A stretch of 64,000 nucleotides of DNA from G051132615 sp051132615. Lineage in GTDB: Bacteria; Pseudomonadota; Gammaproteobacteria; Burkholderiales; Neisseriaceae. The stretch lies in contig NZ_CP152375.1 in NCBI RefSeq assembly GCF_051132615.1, positions 496,001 through 560,000 of the forward strand, written 5' to 3'. The notes under the pieces are model-generated. The model made no database searches. It saw nothing but the letters and a program-made list of their open reading frames with translations, and was not told the DNA's origin. The translations under genes were made by a program, and so were the position numbers. Shown here in pieces: positions 27,671 through 35,470 of the stretch; position 1 is the stretch's first letter; the number at the start of each line of letters is the position of its first letter.

Positions 27671-27680
27671 ATGCTAGAAT
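27671..27680 (+). promoter_or_regulatory. Extended -10 element abutting the nuclease-like gene start
   Basis: ATGCTAGAAT, an extended -10 (TGC then TAGAAT), ends six bases before the ATG at 27687. Transcription would start at or next to the ATG, giving a leaderless or nearly leaderless mRNA. The same arrangement and spacing recurs at 30605 before a related gene. Confidence 0.5.
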
Positions 27681-27686
27681 GACACC

Positions 27687-28199
27687 ATGAAAAAACGAAT
27701 CCTATTTTCACTACTATTTTTATCTTTTGCTCAGGCTGAAACGATTCAGTGTAAAGTGACAAATGTTATTGATAGTAATAATATTGTTTGCAAAAAAGCG
27801 AACAACGAACCAGTTGAAGTTAAGTTATATCAAATTGATGCACCTGATTTAGGGCAAGCTTTTAGTCAGGAAGCTAAACACTCTTTAACTTCGCACTACC
27901 TTAATCGACACATAGATATTGAAACACATGGCATAGACAAATATCAAAGAACACTTGGAACAATATATACGATGAATATGTGCTCCTGCTACCCAGAAGG
28001 AGACCCAATGAACGTATCTGATGATTGTGGATGCAAGTTTGATCGAAATCTTTCGATGATTCAACAAGGTCATGCTTGGTTCGATAAATCTTATGGAGAG
28101 AACCCAGAATACCAACAAGCTCAAGAAGAAGCAAAGCAAGCCAAACGTGGTCTATGGGCTGATACTAATCCTATTCCACCTTGGGAATGGAGAAAATAG
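27687..28199 (+). CDS. Secreted staphylococcal-nuclease-like protein
   Basis: 170 residues with a signal peptide cleaved after AQA. The body follows the SNase fold: VTNVIDSNNIVCKK, VKLYQIDAPDLGQAFSQEA, a DKYQRTLGTI segment, and the usual ending QAKRGLWADTNPIPPWEWRK. Of the three catalytic residues of staphylococcal nuclease, the last Arg is kept (DKYQRT), but the first Arg appears as Lys (VKL) and the Glu as Asp (APD), so activity may be reduced. A four-cysteine insertion (MCSCYPEG...DCGCKF) lies between. Cotranscribed with the small secreted gene 11 bases downstream. Confidence 0.82.
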   Translation: MKKRILFSLLFLSFAQAETIQCKVTNVIDSNNIVCKKANNEPVEVKLYQIDAPDLGQAFSQEAKHSLTSHYLNRHIDIETHGIDKYQRTLGTIYTMNMCSCYPEGDPMNVSDDCGCKFDRNLSMIQQGHAWFDKSYGENPEYQQAQEEAKQAKRGLWADTNPIPPWEWRK

Positions 28200-28210
28200 A
28201 AAGTGAAAAA

Positions 28211-28537
28211 ATGAAAAAGATACTCTTAGTTTGTTTGATATTTTCCTGTTTTCAAGCCAACGCGTATCGGATCATGCCTCCCCCAACGACCGTTTGCACA
28301 GACAATAATTGGGCAGAATTAATTGTTAAAAGAAAAATTCGATATTATAACGATCTAGAATCTTTTCCTATTTGTGTTCTACCTGATGGTAATTACTACT
28401 ACCCCCATCAACTTAAGTATGCAAAAAATGACCGACTCAAACATTTGTTCGATCAATACTCAGGACAATACCCTACATTTGAACAAATAGAGGAAGCCAA
28501 GGAACAAATGCGAAAAAATGGCTATATAGTAGATTAA
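28211..28537 (+). CDS. Small secreted protein, NNW family, copy 1
   Basis: 108 residues from the ATG at 28211, where a signal peptide begins (MKKILLVCLIFSCFQANA); an upstream in-frame ATG at 28181 lies inside the nuclease-like gene and is less likely. The mature part has VCTDNNWAEL, CVLPDGNYYYP and a C-terminal helix YPTFEQIEEAKEQMRKNG. The 30.6 kb gene shares these three blocks, so the two are paralogues. Two mature cysteines probably form a disulfide. I know no function; the pairing with a secreted nuclease-like protein suggests a partner, inhibitor or chaperone, as inference. Confidence 0.7.
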   Translation: MKKILLVCLIFSCFQANAYRIMPPPTTVCTDNNWAELIVKRKIRYYNDLESFPICVLPDGNYYYPHQLKYAKNDRLKHLFDQYSGQYPTFEQIEEAKEQMRKNGYIVD

Positions 28538-28691
28538 ATAATAAGAACTCTGCGCTCCAACTGTAGAAATTTATATTTATACCATTGCCTGCTTTTACAA
28601 CGACATTGATTAACCTACTTTCATGATATCACAGTGAACTTGCAACACCATTTCGAAAAATTTCAAACAAATTGAATATTGCACAAAAACA

Positions 28692-29483
28692 TCAAAAGCT
28701 ATTGTCACTTGACTGATGACGGTAATATTCAGGAGTGACACCGGCAATTTGCCGAAACATAGTAATAAAAGCTGAAGTTGAGCTATAGCCCAAATCAAAT
28801 GCAATATTTTGTACTGTTTTTCCTTGCTCTAACAAAAAAACACTATGAACAAAACGCAGACGTTGTCGCCACTCACGAAATGACATGCCCAGTTCTTTTT
28901 GACAACGGCGAGCAAGAGTACGCTCAGTGGTATACACTTTTTTAGCCCATTGAGCCAAAGTTGTATTGTCAGTCGGGTTCTCTTCTAAGGCACTAAGAAT
29001 TGGTGACAAATATTTATCGGCACTACTAGGTAAATAATTATGTTGAAGTGGCTCAGCTTGCAGCTGATCAATTAAGACCTGACAAAGGCGTTGATCTTGC
29101 TCCGTACTTGGCACCATGATATTTCGTTTAAAAAAAGACTCAATAATGGCATATGTAATCATACTCAAACCCAACAAACAAGGCAGTTTAGGCATTCCTT
29201 GACAAAAATGAGCATTAATATTGATCGAACGAAACCAAGTAGGCTTATCATTATGGCTGGCATGTTCTACTTCTGGCGGTATCCATAAAGCAAAACCTGA
29301 AGGAGCCACAAAACGTTGCCCATCTATACTTAAAACAAAAACACCCGATTTCACACAAATTATCTGCCCCCAATTATGAGCGTGAACAAGGTATTCTGTA
29401 TTCGCATTGACCTCCTCACAACGAAAAAATAGAATGCTATTAGGGTATGACTCTGAAGAAGCAATTCGCTGTTCTTTGACCAT
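28692..29483 (-). CDS. AraC-family regulator divergent from an EamA transporter
   Basis: 263 residues: an N-terminal cupin (about 15-100, with HAHNWGQIICVKSGVFVL) and a C-terminal double HTH (about 165-260, ending ITMFRQIAGVTPEYY). An AGGTG precedes the ATG. It resembles the NimR (YeaM) subgroup, which in E. coli controls an adjacent exporter. Here it is divergent from a drug/metabolite transporter gene 125 bases away, the likely target. Confidence 0.88.
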   Translation of the reverse strand: MVKEQRIASSESYPNSILFFRCEEVNANTEYLVHAHNWGQIICVKSGVFVLSIDGQRFVAPSGFALWIPPEVEHASHNDKPTWFRSININAHFCQGMPKLPCLLGLSMITYAIIESFFKRNIMVPSTEQDQRLCQVLIDQLQAEPLQHNYLPSSADKYLSPILSALEENPTDNTTLAQWAKKVYTTERTLARRCQKELGMSFREWRQRLRFVHSVFLLEQGKTVQNIAFDLGYSSTSAFITMFRQIAGVTPEYYRHQSSDNSF

Positions 29484-29608
29484 ATAAACACCTACAACAT
29501 GAAAGTTGTCAGAATTATACTATAAATTGTCTGATATTCGTTATTTACATTAGTTAAGACATATTATACTCACCGCTGGAATAAACTCTTTGTGAAATCT
29601 ATATTATT

Positions 29609-30499
29609 ATGGCTTTTTTGTATCCATTATTAGCAGTTTTGATCTGGGCAGTGAATGCCATTGTGAATAAACTATCAGCTGGCGCTATTGATCCAGCTGC
29701 TATTTCTTTTTACCGTTGGTTGTTGGCTTTATTGGTATTAACACCTTTTGTATTACCGAGAATTATTAGTCATTGGCACGATGTTAAACCACATTTGTTT
29801 AAATTCCTGATCCTTGGTTTATTAGGTATGGCACTTTATCAAAGCTTAGCTTACTATGCAGCTTATACCATCAGTGCTTTAACCATCGGTATTTTTGTCT
29901 CAATTATTCCATTATTAACCGTATTATTGAGCATCTTTATTTTAAAGTCTCCACCAACAATCAGAATCTTAATTGGTAGTATCTTATCCTTTATTGGCAT
30001 TGTCTGGCTAATTAGTGGTGGGCACCCAATGATATTAGTACAATCAGGCGTTGGCAAAGGTGAATTAATGATGCTGATCGCAGCAATAGCTTATGCGCTC
30101 TATGGTGTTTTAACTAAACACTGGTCAATTCCCGTATCCAACTGGCAATCTTTGTACATGCAAATTATTTTTGGCGTATTACTATTATTTCCTGAATTTT
30201 TATTCACTCACAATATATCGCTGAACACTCATAATATCTGGTTAGTAATATATGCAGGTATCCCAGCATCTATTATTGCACCATTTGTATGGATTCAAGG
30301 TGTCATCAAATTAGGTGCCAGTAAAACAGCATTATTTATGAATCTAACGCCTATTTTTACCGCAATTATTTCTATCTTTTTTCTGCACGAGTCACTACAC
30401 AGTTACCACCTTATTGGAGGGATACTGACCTTGATTGGTGTTGCTATCGCACAGCGATTACAGCTACCATCAAGGAAAAATAAAAAAATCATTGCTTAA
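29609..30499 (+). CDS. EamA/DMT-family membrane transporter
   Basis: 296 residues, ten predicted membrane helices in two EamA repeats (about 1-140 and 150-290). SFYRWLLALLVLTPFVLPR in repeat 1 and MNLTPIFTAIISIFFLHESL in repeat 2 are typical. The family exports amino acids, nucleotides or drugs; the substrate cannot be read from sequence. Probably regulated by the divergent AraC protein. Confidence 0.9.
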   Translation: MAFLYPLLAVLIWAVNAIVNKLSAGAIDPAAISFYRWLLALLVLTPFVLPRIISHWHDVKPHLFKFLILGLLGMALYQSLAYYAAYTISALTIGIFVSIIPLLTVLLSIFILKSPPTIRILIGSILSFIGIVWLISGGHPMILVQSGVGKGELMMLIAAIAYALYGVLTKHWSIPVSNWQSLYMQIIFGVLLLFPEFLFTHNISLNTHNIWLVIYAGIPASIIAPFVWIQGVIKLGASKTALFMNLTPIFTAIISIFFLHESLHSYHLIGGILTLIGVAIAQRLQLPSRKNKKIIA

Positions 30500-30604
30500 C
30501 CCTGAAAATACAATTCACCTAGACTTATCATCAGGCTAAGTATGTTTTTCATATAATATCCAAGAGTTTTCTAGCATATTCTATTTTTCTATGGATAGAA
30601 ACAC

Positions 30605-30614
30605 ATGCTAGAAT
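30605..30614 (+). promoter_or_regulatory. Extended -10 element abutting the second NNW gene
   Basis: ATGCTAGAAT again, six bases before the ATG at 30621, with the same surrounding bases (AC, one variable, CC, then the ATG and a run of A) as at 27671. The identity around both starts suggests duplication of the promoter plus first codons. Predicts a leaderless transcript. Confidence 0.5.
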
Positions 30615-30620
30615 TACGCC

Positions 30621-31043
30621 ATGAAAAAACTACTCCTACTACTGTTGTTCTCCCTAGCTCAGGCTCAAATAGTTTTGAGTAAGGAAAATATGTCTATTTG
30701 CCAAACCAACAACTGGGGAGAAATTCACGCCACATTACAAAAAGAACAAGATATTTTTACTCCTGATATGGAATTAACATATTGTATTTTACCCAATGGA
30801 AATTTCATTCCTACCTTTTTCTTTACCTTAGATGACGAATATCTACCCTACGATAAATTAATTTTTTCTTCAAAAATATATGATGCCTACACCCAATTAC
30901 ATCACTCTGAATACACAACAAAACGCAATTTAGTTGATTTAATCATCAAGTATCATTCAGGAAAATCCCCAACACAAGGACAAATAGCAAAGGCTAAAGA
31001 GCAGCTTAGAAAACATGGTTGTTTCATCCATGAAATCAAATAA
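30621..31043 (+). CDS. Small secreted protein, NNW family, copy 2
   Basis: 140 residues with a signal peptide (MKKLLLLLLFSLAQAQ). Shared with copy 1: ICQTNNWGEI, YCILPNGNF, and a C-terminal SPTQGQIAKAKEQLRKHG. The middle is about 30 residues longer. It stands alone, without the nuclease-like gene, but carries the same promoter block and a very similar first line of codons as that gene, as if the operon had been copied and its first gene lost. Function unknown. Confidence 0.68.
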   Translation: MKKLLLLLLFSLAQAQIVLSKENMSICQTNNWGEIHATLQKEQDIFTPDMELTYCILPNGNFIPTFFFTLDDEYLPYDKLIFSSKIYDAYTQLHHSEYTTKRNLVDLIIKYHSGKSPTQGQIAKAKEQLRKHGCFIHEIK

Positions 31044-31094
31044 CCTTTAATAAATATGCTTGCACTTATCTTAAGATAGGGCTACCATAAAAGC

Positions 31095-31113
31095 GATAAT
31101 GATTATCATTTTT
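31095..31113. promoter_or_regulatory. Fur box upstream of P19 gene
   Basis: GATAATGATTATCATTTTT matches the 19-bp Fur consensus at nearly all positions and sits 17 bases before the ATG, overlapping the expected promoter. Predicts iron-repressed expression. Confidence 0.85.
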
Positions 31114-31129
31114 ATTAAAGGAACCTGTA

Positions 31130-31654
31130 ATGAAATTTCTAAATAATATTTGTTTCATCAGCACATTAACAATACTCTCTCCTTTTGTTTTCGCAACAGA
31201 ATATTATATGGGAAATAATATTGAGAAAAATGGCATGAATATCTCCCCTGCCTATCTATTAGGTGTAACAATGGATGGCCATCCAAAAGGTATGTCCACA
31301 GACCCCAGCGCTATTCACATAGAACTCGATATTCATGCTTCAAAAAATAATAAACATGGCTATCCTGAGAATGCTTGGATTCCCTATTTAAACATTAAAC
31401 TAAAAATGGAAAAACTAGGTAGTAACTATAAAGAGCTAAAAACATTAGCAAATATGCAAGCCATTGACGGACCACATTACGCTAATAATTTCTCTATGGC
31501 TGGCCCAGGTCAATATAAAGCCACCTATACAATAGAACCACCATCTGTAAATGGTTTTATTCGACACACGGACAAAGATACAGGCGTACCAATCTGGTGG
31601 CAGCCTTTTAGTGTTTCATGGACCTTTACATACCCAAGCAAAGAAATAAAATAA
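31130..31654 (+). CDS. P19/Tp34-family periplasmic iron-transport protein
   Basis: 174 residues with a signal peptide ending FAT. EYYMGNNIEKNGMNISPAYL, IHIELDIHASKNN, WIPYLNIKLKME, DGPHYANNFSMAGPGQYKAT and the Trp-rich DTGVPIWWQPFSVSW follow the P19 (Campylobacter) / Tp34 pattern; Met and His residues form the Cu/Fe site. P19 usually works with an FTR1-type permease in one operon. Here no permease follows; the gene stands alone behind a strong Fur box. Either the permease is elsewhere or the protein acts as a metal binder. Confidence 0.9.
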   Translation: MKFLNNICFISTLTILSPFVFATEYYMGNNIEKNGMNISPAYLLGVTMDGHPKGMSTDPSAIHIELDIHASKNNKHGYPENAWIPYLNIKLKMEKLGSNYKELKTLANMQAIDGPHYANNFSMAGPGQYKATYTIEPPSVNGFIRHTDKDTGVPIWWQPFSVSWTFTYPSKEIK

Positions 31655-31934
31655 TAAAATATATCTATGCCGTAAAGTTAAGAGCTTGTGTTTATTTTAT
31701 TTACCAGCCCTCGGCATAGAATAGGAAAAAGGTCTCATGAAAAAATAATACATGTAGCAGCAAAAATTAAAAAGGAAAGAGATTGTTTTAGGAGCTGCCA
31801 CAATATTTTCAAGACATCTATTCTATTTTTAAAAATAGAAACAATTGGTTAAAACAAAAAATGCTTACCTTAAAAAGATTTTTAATTGGTAGTTAAATGG
31901 GTTAATTTAACATAAAATAATGCCAAAAATTCTA

Positions 31935-32255
31935 TTATTGCTTCTCAAACTGATAATCTCGTTCAACTAAAGCAATACGTACTTTAAATGATTGATACCA
32001 TTGAGCTCTTCCCCTATCTCTAATGAGTGAATGTTCAAAATTTTCTTTCCATTTCTTTATCGACTCTAAATCACGCCAATAAGAAACAGTGATGCCAATC
32101 CCTTCCCTTGCAGATTCGACTCCTAAAAAACCATCTTGTTCAGAAACCAATTCAAACATCCTTATCGCCTCAGCAGAATAGCCATTTTCTTCGGATGTTC
32201 TAATAGAGGTAAATATAACAGCATAGTAAGGAACTTTAGGCGTATTTGCGATCAT
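31935..32255 (-). CDS. Antibiotic-biosynthesis-monooxygenase (ABM) domain protein
   Basis: 106 residues forming a single dimeric alpha/beta-barrel ABM domain: YYAVIFTSIRTSEENGYSA, EQDGFLGVESAREGIGITVSYW and the tail WYQSFKVRIALVERDY. It resembles the YqjZ-like stand-alone members, most of unknown function (heme or quinone oxidation in some). Isolated; gaps on both sides. Confidence 0.8.
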   Translation of the reverse strand: MIANTPKVPYYAVIFTSIRTSEENGYSAEAIRMFELVSEQDGFLGVESAREGIGITVSYWRDLESIKKWKENFEHSLIRDRGRAQWYQSFKVRIALVERDYQFEKQ

Positions 32256-32400
32256 GATATATCCTAAATATATTTAACAAATCTAGAAAAATACAAGATA
32301 TTATATAATTATTTTAATCATTAAAGACAAACACCATTAATTTTTGCTTATTTTTTGTTATTAAAAATTCTCTTAGTACTTTTTCAGGCAATAAGATATT

Positions 32401-32577
32401 ATGATATGTAGAGGATATAATTTATTAGTCAATGAGTTAAAAATAAAAAAGATACAAGATATAAGCCCTGCTGTAAATTATAAATGGATGCCTAAAATAG
32501 CTCTTTATTTTCAATTAACAGCTAAAGGCTTATCTTTTAAACAGAAAAAACTCACCTGCAAATTTCAGTCAATTTAA
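32401..32577 (+). CDS. Possible small ORF before an orphan terminator
   Basis: 58-codon frame from ATG to TAA in the 600-base gap 32256-32856. Its composition (Lys, Leu, Ile) is what AT-rich noise would give, and no Shine-Dalgarno is clear. I list it only because a good plus-strand terminator lies 150 bases downstream with no other gene to serve. It may equally be an untranslated RNA. Rest of the gap: nothing recognisable. Confidence 0.2.
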   Translation: MICRGYNLLVNELKIKKIQDISPAVNYKWMPKIALYFQLTAKGLSFKQKKLTCKFQSI

Positions 32578-32728
32578 GAACAGGAAATTCATGCAACCAA
32601 CTGTATTCGATAAATTAAATGTATTCTCGTTTCATCTTCGTTTTTAAAAAGCTATTAATTAGATAAAAAAACTAAACTATCTATTTGAAATATTAAATGC
32701 TAAGATACTTATTCTTACGTGATATCAG

Positions 32729-32760
32729 CCCATCTAGGTTCGTTTTTCTAGGTGGGTTTT
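32729..32760 (+). terminator. Orphan plus-strand terminator
   Basis: CCCATCTAGG, loop, CTAGGTGGG then TTTT. It terminates plus-strand transcription, yet the nearest annotated plus-strand gene ends more than 1 kb upstream. Suggests an unrecognised short transcript. Confidence 0.65.
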
Positions 32761-32856
32761 AATTATTTTTATACTATTTTTATTAATACAGCTTCCAATA
32801 AATTATTGCAGTTTACAAAATTGCACAAACTAACGATTTTTGCATACCACAAAATT

Positions 32857-34263
32857 TTATCCCAAACCACGTCCGCTACGTTCTTGTTGTTGCGCTAATT
32901 GTAACTGTCTTTCTAGCTGTTTTTGTTCGAGTTCTTGAATTAAATCGCTGTATATTTGACTAGCTTCTTGTAAACGCTCGCCTGCGTTCACGTTAGATAC
33001 TTTTGTAGAATCAACCGTTGCAAACGGCCAATAATTCTTTGCAACCGTATAAATCACATCGTTTTCTTCATTAATCCCCAGATGCTTGATTTTATCTGCT
33101 GTCAGACCTCTGGCGATGCTTGCATATGCTATTTCCGTGACCATCGGTGTGACCCATTTATCTCCCGCTTTTTCTAAAATGGGGGGCGCTAATCCTTCAT
33201 ATAATTTATCGTATACATTCTTTACTTCATTATTGATATCAGGATTATTTAATATTTGTTCTTTTTCATATAATGAACGAGGTAAATTAGGATATGCTTT
33301 ATTGATCTCTTTTAGCTTATCTATTTCTTCATCTGTATACAGCATTGGCTCTAAACCAGATTTCTTCAATAAAAAATTAACTGAATCTACTGCCTGTTCT
33401 ATTTTATCCCAACGCTCTTCAATTGTGAGATTACGAACGGGGATATTCTCTTTCATTTCAGAGGACCAACTATTCAAATAATAGGCATTCAAGTCTAAGT
33501 TGTAGTTAATTCCTAGCTTATCCATAAGTAAAACAGACCCTACTTCAGCTCGCCACTCATCAACAACATAATTTGTATCACCTTGTTTCTTTGATTCTGG
33601 AATAGTCTCATCATTAAATTGGGGTGATTTATCTTTAGTGGCATGTATTAACTCATGCGCCAACACTTGCATATAAGCATCTGCTGAAACAAAATGTTCT
33701 TTTGTCGGTAAGTGAATGGTTTCATAATCAGTGGCAGTCAATCTCTTATCACCAAAGTAGTGAATCTCAACACCTATTGATTCTGCCATGCTTTCTAGCT
33801 GTTTAAGCTGTTTTTCTTGTTCTTCTGATACATAGACATCAAATTCATTGATATAGAGCTTAAACTCTTTTCTACCGCTTTCTATTTGATTACCGTTATA
33901 ATAATCTTCATATAAGGCTTCTTTTTCAGCTTTAAATGCTTTTTCTTTTTCCTTTTCGTTTTCCCCTGAATCTGCTATCTGTTCATACTTCCTTTCTAAG
34001 TCCGCCAAATCGCTTCGTTTAAGTCCTTTTTCAGGTACAGCACCGTCCATAATTTTAAACCCTGCTTCTTCTATTTCTTTTCTGGTCCCTACTCTTGGGT
34101 CACCATTAAACTGAGGGTTTTTAACAATGCCTTTCTCAAACTCTACTTTATGAGTATTTCCATGAACATCTTGTATACCATTTTCACTGGCTTCTTCTGA
34201 GCGATATTGCTGATTCTCTGGATAAGTCCGTCTAATGAGCACTTCTTTTAAATAATCAGACAT
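32857..34263 (-). CDS. Metallopeptidase with ArdC/MPTase-PolyVal-like domain
   Basis: 468 residues. The centre (about 165-300) matches the zincin-like metallopeptidase of ArdC and phage/plasmid 'polyvalent' proteins: IHLPTKEHFVSADAYMQV, HELIH (His203, Glu204, His207), DEWRAEVGSVLL (third ligand Glu236 or Glu240), then AYYLNSWSSEMK and a final helix with AVDSVNFLL. No ssDNA-binding ArdC N-domain is present; residues 1-160 are charged and helical, as is the tail. No signal peptide. The gene begins one base after the stop of a signal-peptide-bearing gene, so the two form an operon. Target unknown. Confidence 0.72.
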   Translation of the reverse strand: MSDYLKEVLIRRTYPENQQYRSEEASENGIQDVHGNTHKVEFEKGIVKNPQFNGDPRVGTRKEIEEAGFKIMDGAVPEKGLKRSDLADLERKYEQIADSGENEKEKEKAFKAEKEALYEDYYNGNQIESGRKEFKLYINEFDVYVSEEQEKQLKQLESMAESIGVEIHYFGDKRLTATDYETIHLPTKEHFVSADAYMQVLAHELIHATKDKSPQFNDETIPESKKQGDTNYVVDEWRAEVGSVLLMDKLGINYNLDLNAYYLNSWSSEMKENIPVRNLTIEERWDKIEQAVDSVNFLLKKSGLEPMLYTDEEIDKLKEINKAYPNLPRSLYEKEQILNNPDINNEVKNVYDKLYEGLAPPILEKAGDKWVTPMVTEIAYASIARGLTADKIKHLGINEENDVIYTVAKNYWPFATVDSTKVSNVNAGERLQEASQIYSDLIQELEQKQLERQLQLAQQQERSGRGLG

Positions 34264-34264
34264 A

Positions 34265-34909
34265 TTATTTTTCCCCTATCCCATATTCACGCATTTTTTC
34301 TTCATAGAAAGCACTCTGTGCTTGTTCCATTTTTTCTTTGGACCCAAAGAATTTATACTGTTCTTCTTCAATCTGTTCAAAGTTATAATTATTCTGTTTT
34401 AGATATTTATTTAAATAGTCCATTAATCCTGTAGATTTACTAAATTCTTGTGCAAAACTATAAGGTGTTTTAGGTCGTAAAGCATCAAGTAGCCCTGCTT
34501 GTCTAATAACAAGATAAAGTTTTTTATAAACTTCCTCTAATTGTTTATCCACTTCTTCTGTTGTTGTTATTTTTTGACTGGTAAAGGAATCACCTAAAAT
34601 ATCCTTATCGAACCAAATTCTATCTTTAGGTGTCCGACCATATCGACTACATATCTGTACATGTGGATAGAGAGGATGTGTATAGCTAGGCTTAGAATCG
34701 CGTAGGACACGATGTTTATAGCCCATTAAGGTGAAACATTCTTCAATCAACTCATCCAGCTGCTTTTCTTGCTCATCTGTACCTGAAACAAACCGTAAGT
34801 TGCCAATAGTACGGATTGATAATTGAGGGGTTTGCTTTTCTTGAGCAAAAACAAATTGATTCAAACCTAATAGGTATACTAATAATAGAGGGATAACTTT
34901 TTTGAACAT
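34265..34909 (-). CDS. Secreted protein paired with the metallopeptidase gene
   Basis: 214 residues with a clear signal peptide (cleaved after VFA). The mature part is mixed and charged with a helical, Glu/Lys/Tyr-rich C-terminus. DEQEKQLDELIEECFTLMGY resembles EEQEKQLKQLESMAESIGV just before the catalytic domain of the downstream protein, hinting at shared ancestry; this is an eye comparison. The one-base spacing says cotranscription and perhaps coupling. Substrate, inhibitor or partner of the peptidase are all possible. No family recognised. Confidence 0.65.
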   Translation of the reverse strand: MFKKVIPLLLVYLLGLNQFVFAQEKQTPQLSIRTIGNLRFVSGTDEQEKQLDELIEECFTLMGYKHRVLRDSKPSYTHPLYPHVQICSRYGRTPKDRIWFDKDILGDSFTSQKITTTEEVDKQLEEVYKKLYLVIRQAGLLDALRPKTPYSFAQEFSKSTGLMDYLNKYLKQNNYNFEQIEEEQYKFFGSKEKMEQAQSAFYEEKMREYGIGEK

Positions 34910-34975
34910 AACAATATGCCATCTGATAAATTAATTTGCATATTTTAGGTTGATTTAATCCTATTGTCTATGGAT

Positions 34976-35044
34976 TTATTTCTTGACAATTACAGCGGCA
35001 ACATGAGCACGCGGTTTAATCACGGCTTGGATACTGCTGACCAT
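34976..35044 (-). pseudogene. Short G+C-richer coding fragment
   Basis: A 22-codon frame (SSIQAVIKPRAHVAAVIVKK then stop) in otherwise AT-rich DNA. Codon use and G+C are unlike the surroundings, and it reads like the C-terminus of a larger protein that I cannot name. Likely a gene scar. Confidence 0.3.
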
Positions 35045-35166
35045 AGATATATTTATATTAATAGTGTTTTATGTTTTGAAATATTAGCGATAGACAAAAC
35101 TGTGTTATAGCGCAAATTTACATTTGATAAAATGTGTACAGACGAAACTAAAAAACACAAAAAAAT

Positions 35167-35200
35167 AAAATCAGCCTTTCAAATATGAAAGGCTGATTTT
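35167..35200. repeat. Copy of the tRNA-Leu terminator
   Basis: AATCAGCCTTTC and GAAAGGCTGATT stem with AT flanks. It aligns with the terminator downstream of the real tRNA-Leu (37424-37451), including neighbouring bases (GTGTAC on one side, the CAACACT/TAACACT stretch on the other). Part of the decayed direct repeat. Confidence 0.6.
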
Positions 35201-35230
35201 ATTTTGTAACACTATTTAAACCATTGTTGT

Positions 35231-35300
35231 TTGTTGTATTCAGAGCTGGAATCAAACTGGCATGTCCATTTTAATAAGCGCTAGATGTTAAGTCAGCAAA
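35231..35300 (-). pseudogene. Remnant of a tRNA-Leu 3' half
   Basis: Aligned with the intact tRNA-Leu(UAA) at 37491-37581, this stretch keeps GAGCTGGAATCAAACTGGCA for GAGCCGGAATCGAACCGGCA (T arm), the run ATTTTAATAAGCG (variable arm) and a decayed anticodon stem, then similarity stops. It lacks the 5' half and the CCA end, so it cannot be functional. A 3'-half tRNA copy in the same orientation, with its terminator, is the classic trace of an element integrated at a tRNA gene. Confidence 0.65.
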
Positions 35301-35350
35301 TAATTTTACAATTTATTACCCACACAAATTTTGCTCATGTTCAAAATATT

Positions 35351-35399
35351 AACCAAAATCAAGCCAAATTCTCAACAGTAATCTACAATATGCTTATCT
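35351..35399 (+). repeat. 49-nt repeat, plus copy
   Basis: About 86% identical (7 mismatches by eye) to the reverse complement of 37356-37404. It lies upstream of the 35471 gene, as its partner lies upstream of the 37320 gene, in the same orientation relative to each gene. The pair could be a shared promoter region or a mobile-element remnant. Confidence 0.65.
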
Positions 35400-35470
35400 C
35401 AAAATATTAGAAAATTGAGATGAGATAAAATAACAAGTTTTACAAACATTATATTTAGTCATGGATTTTA

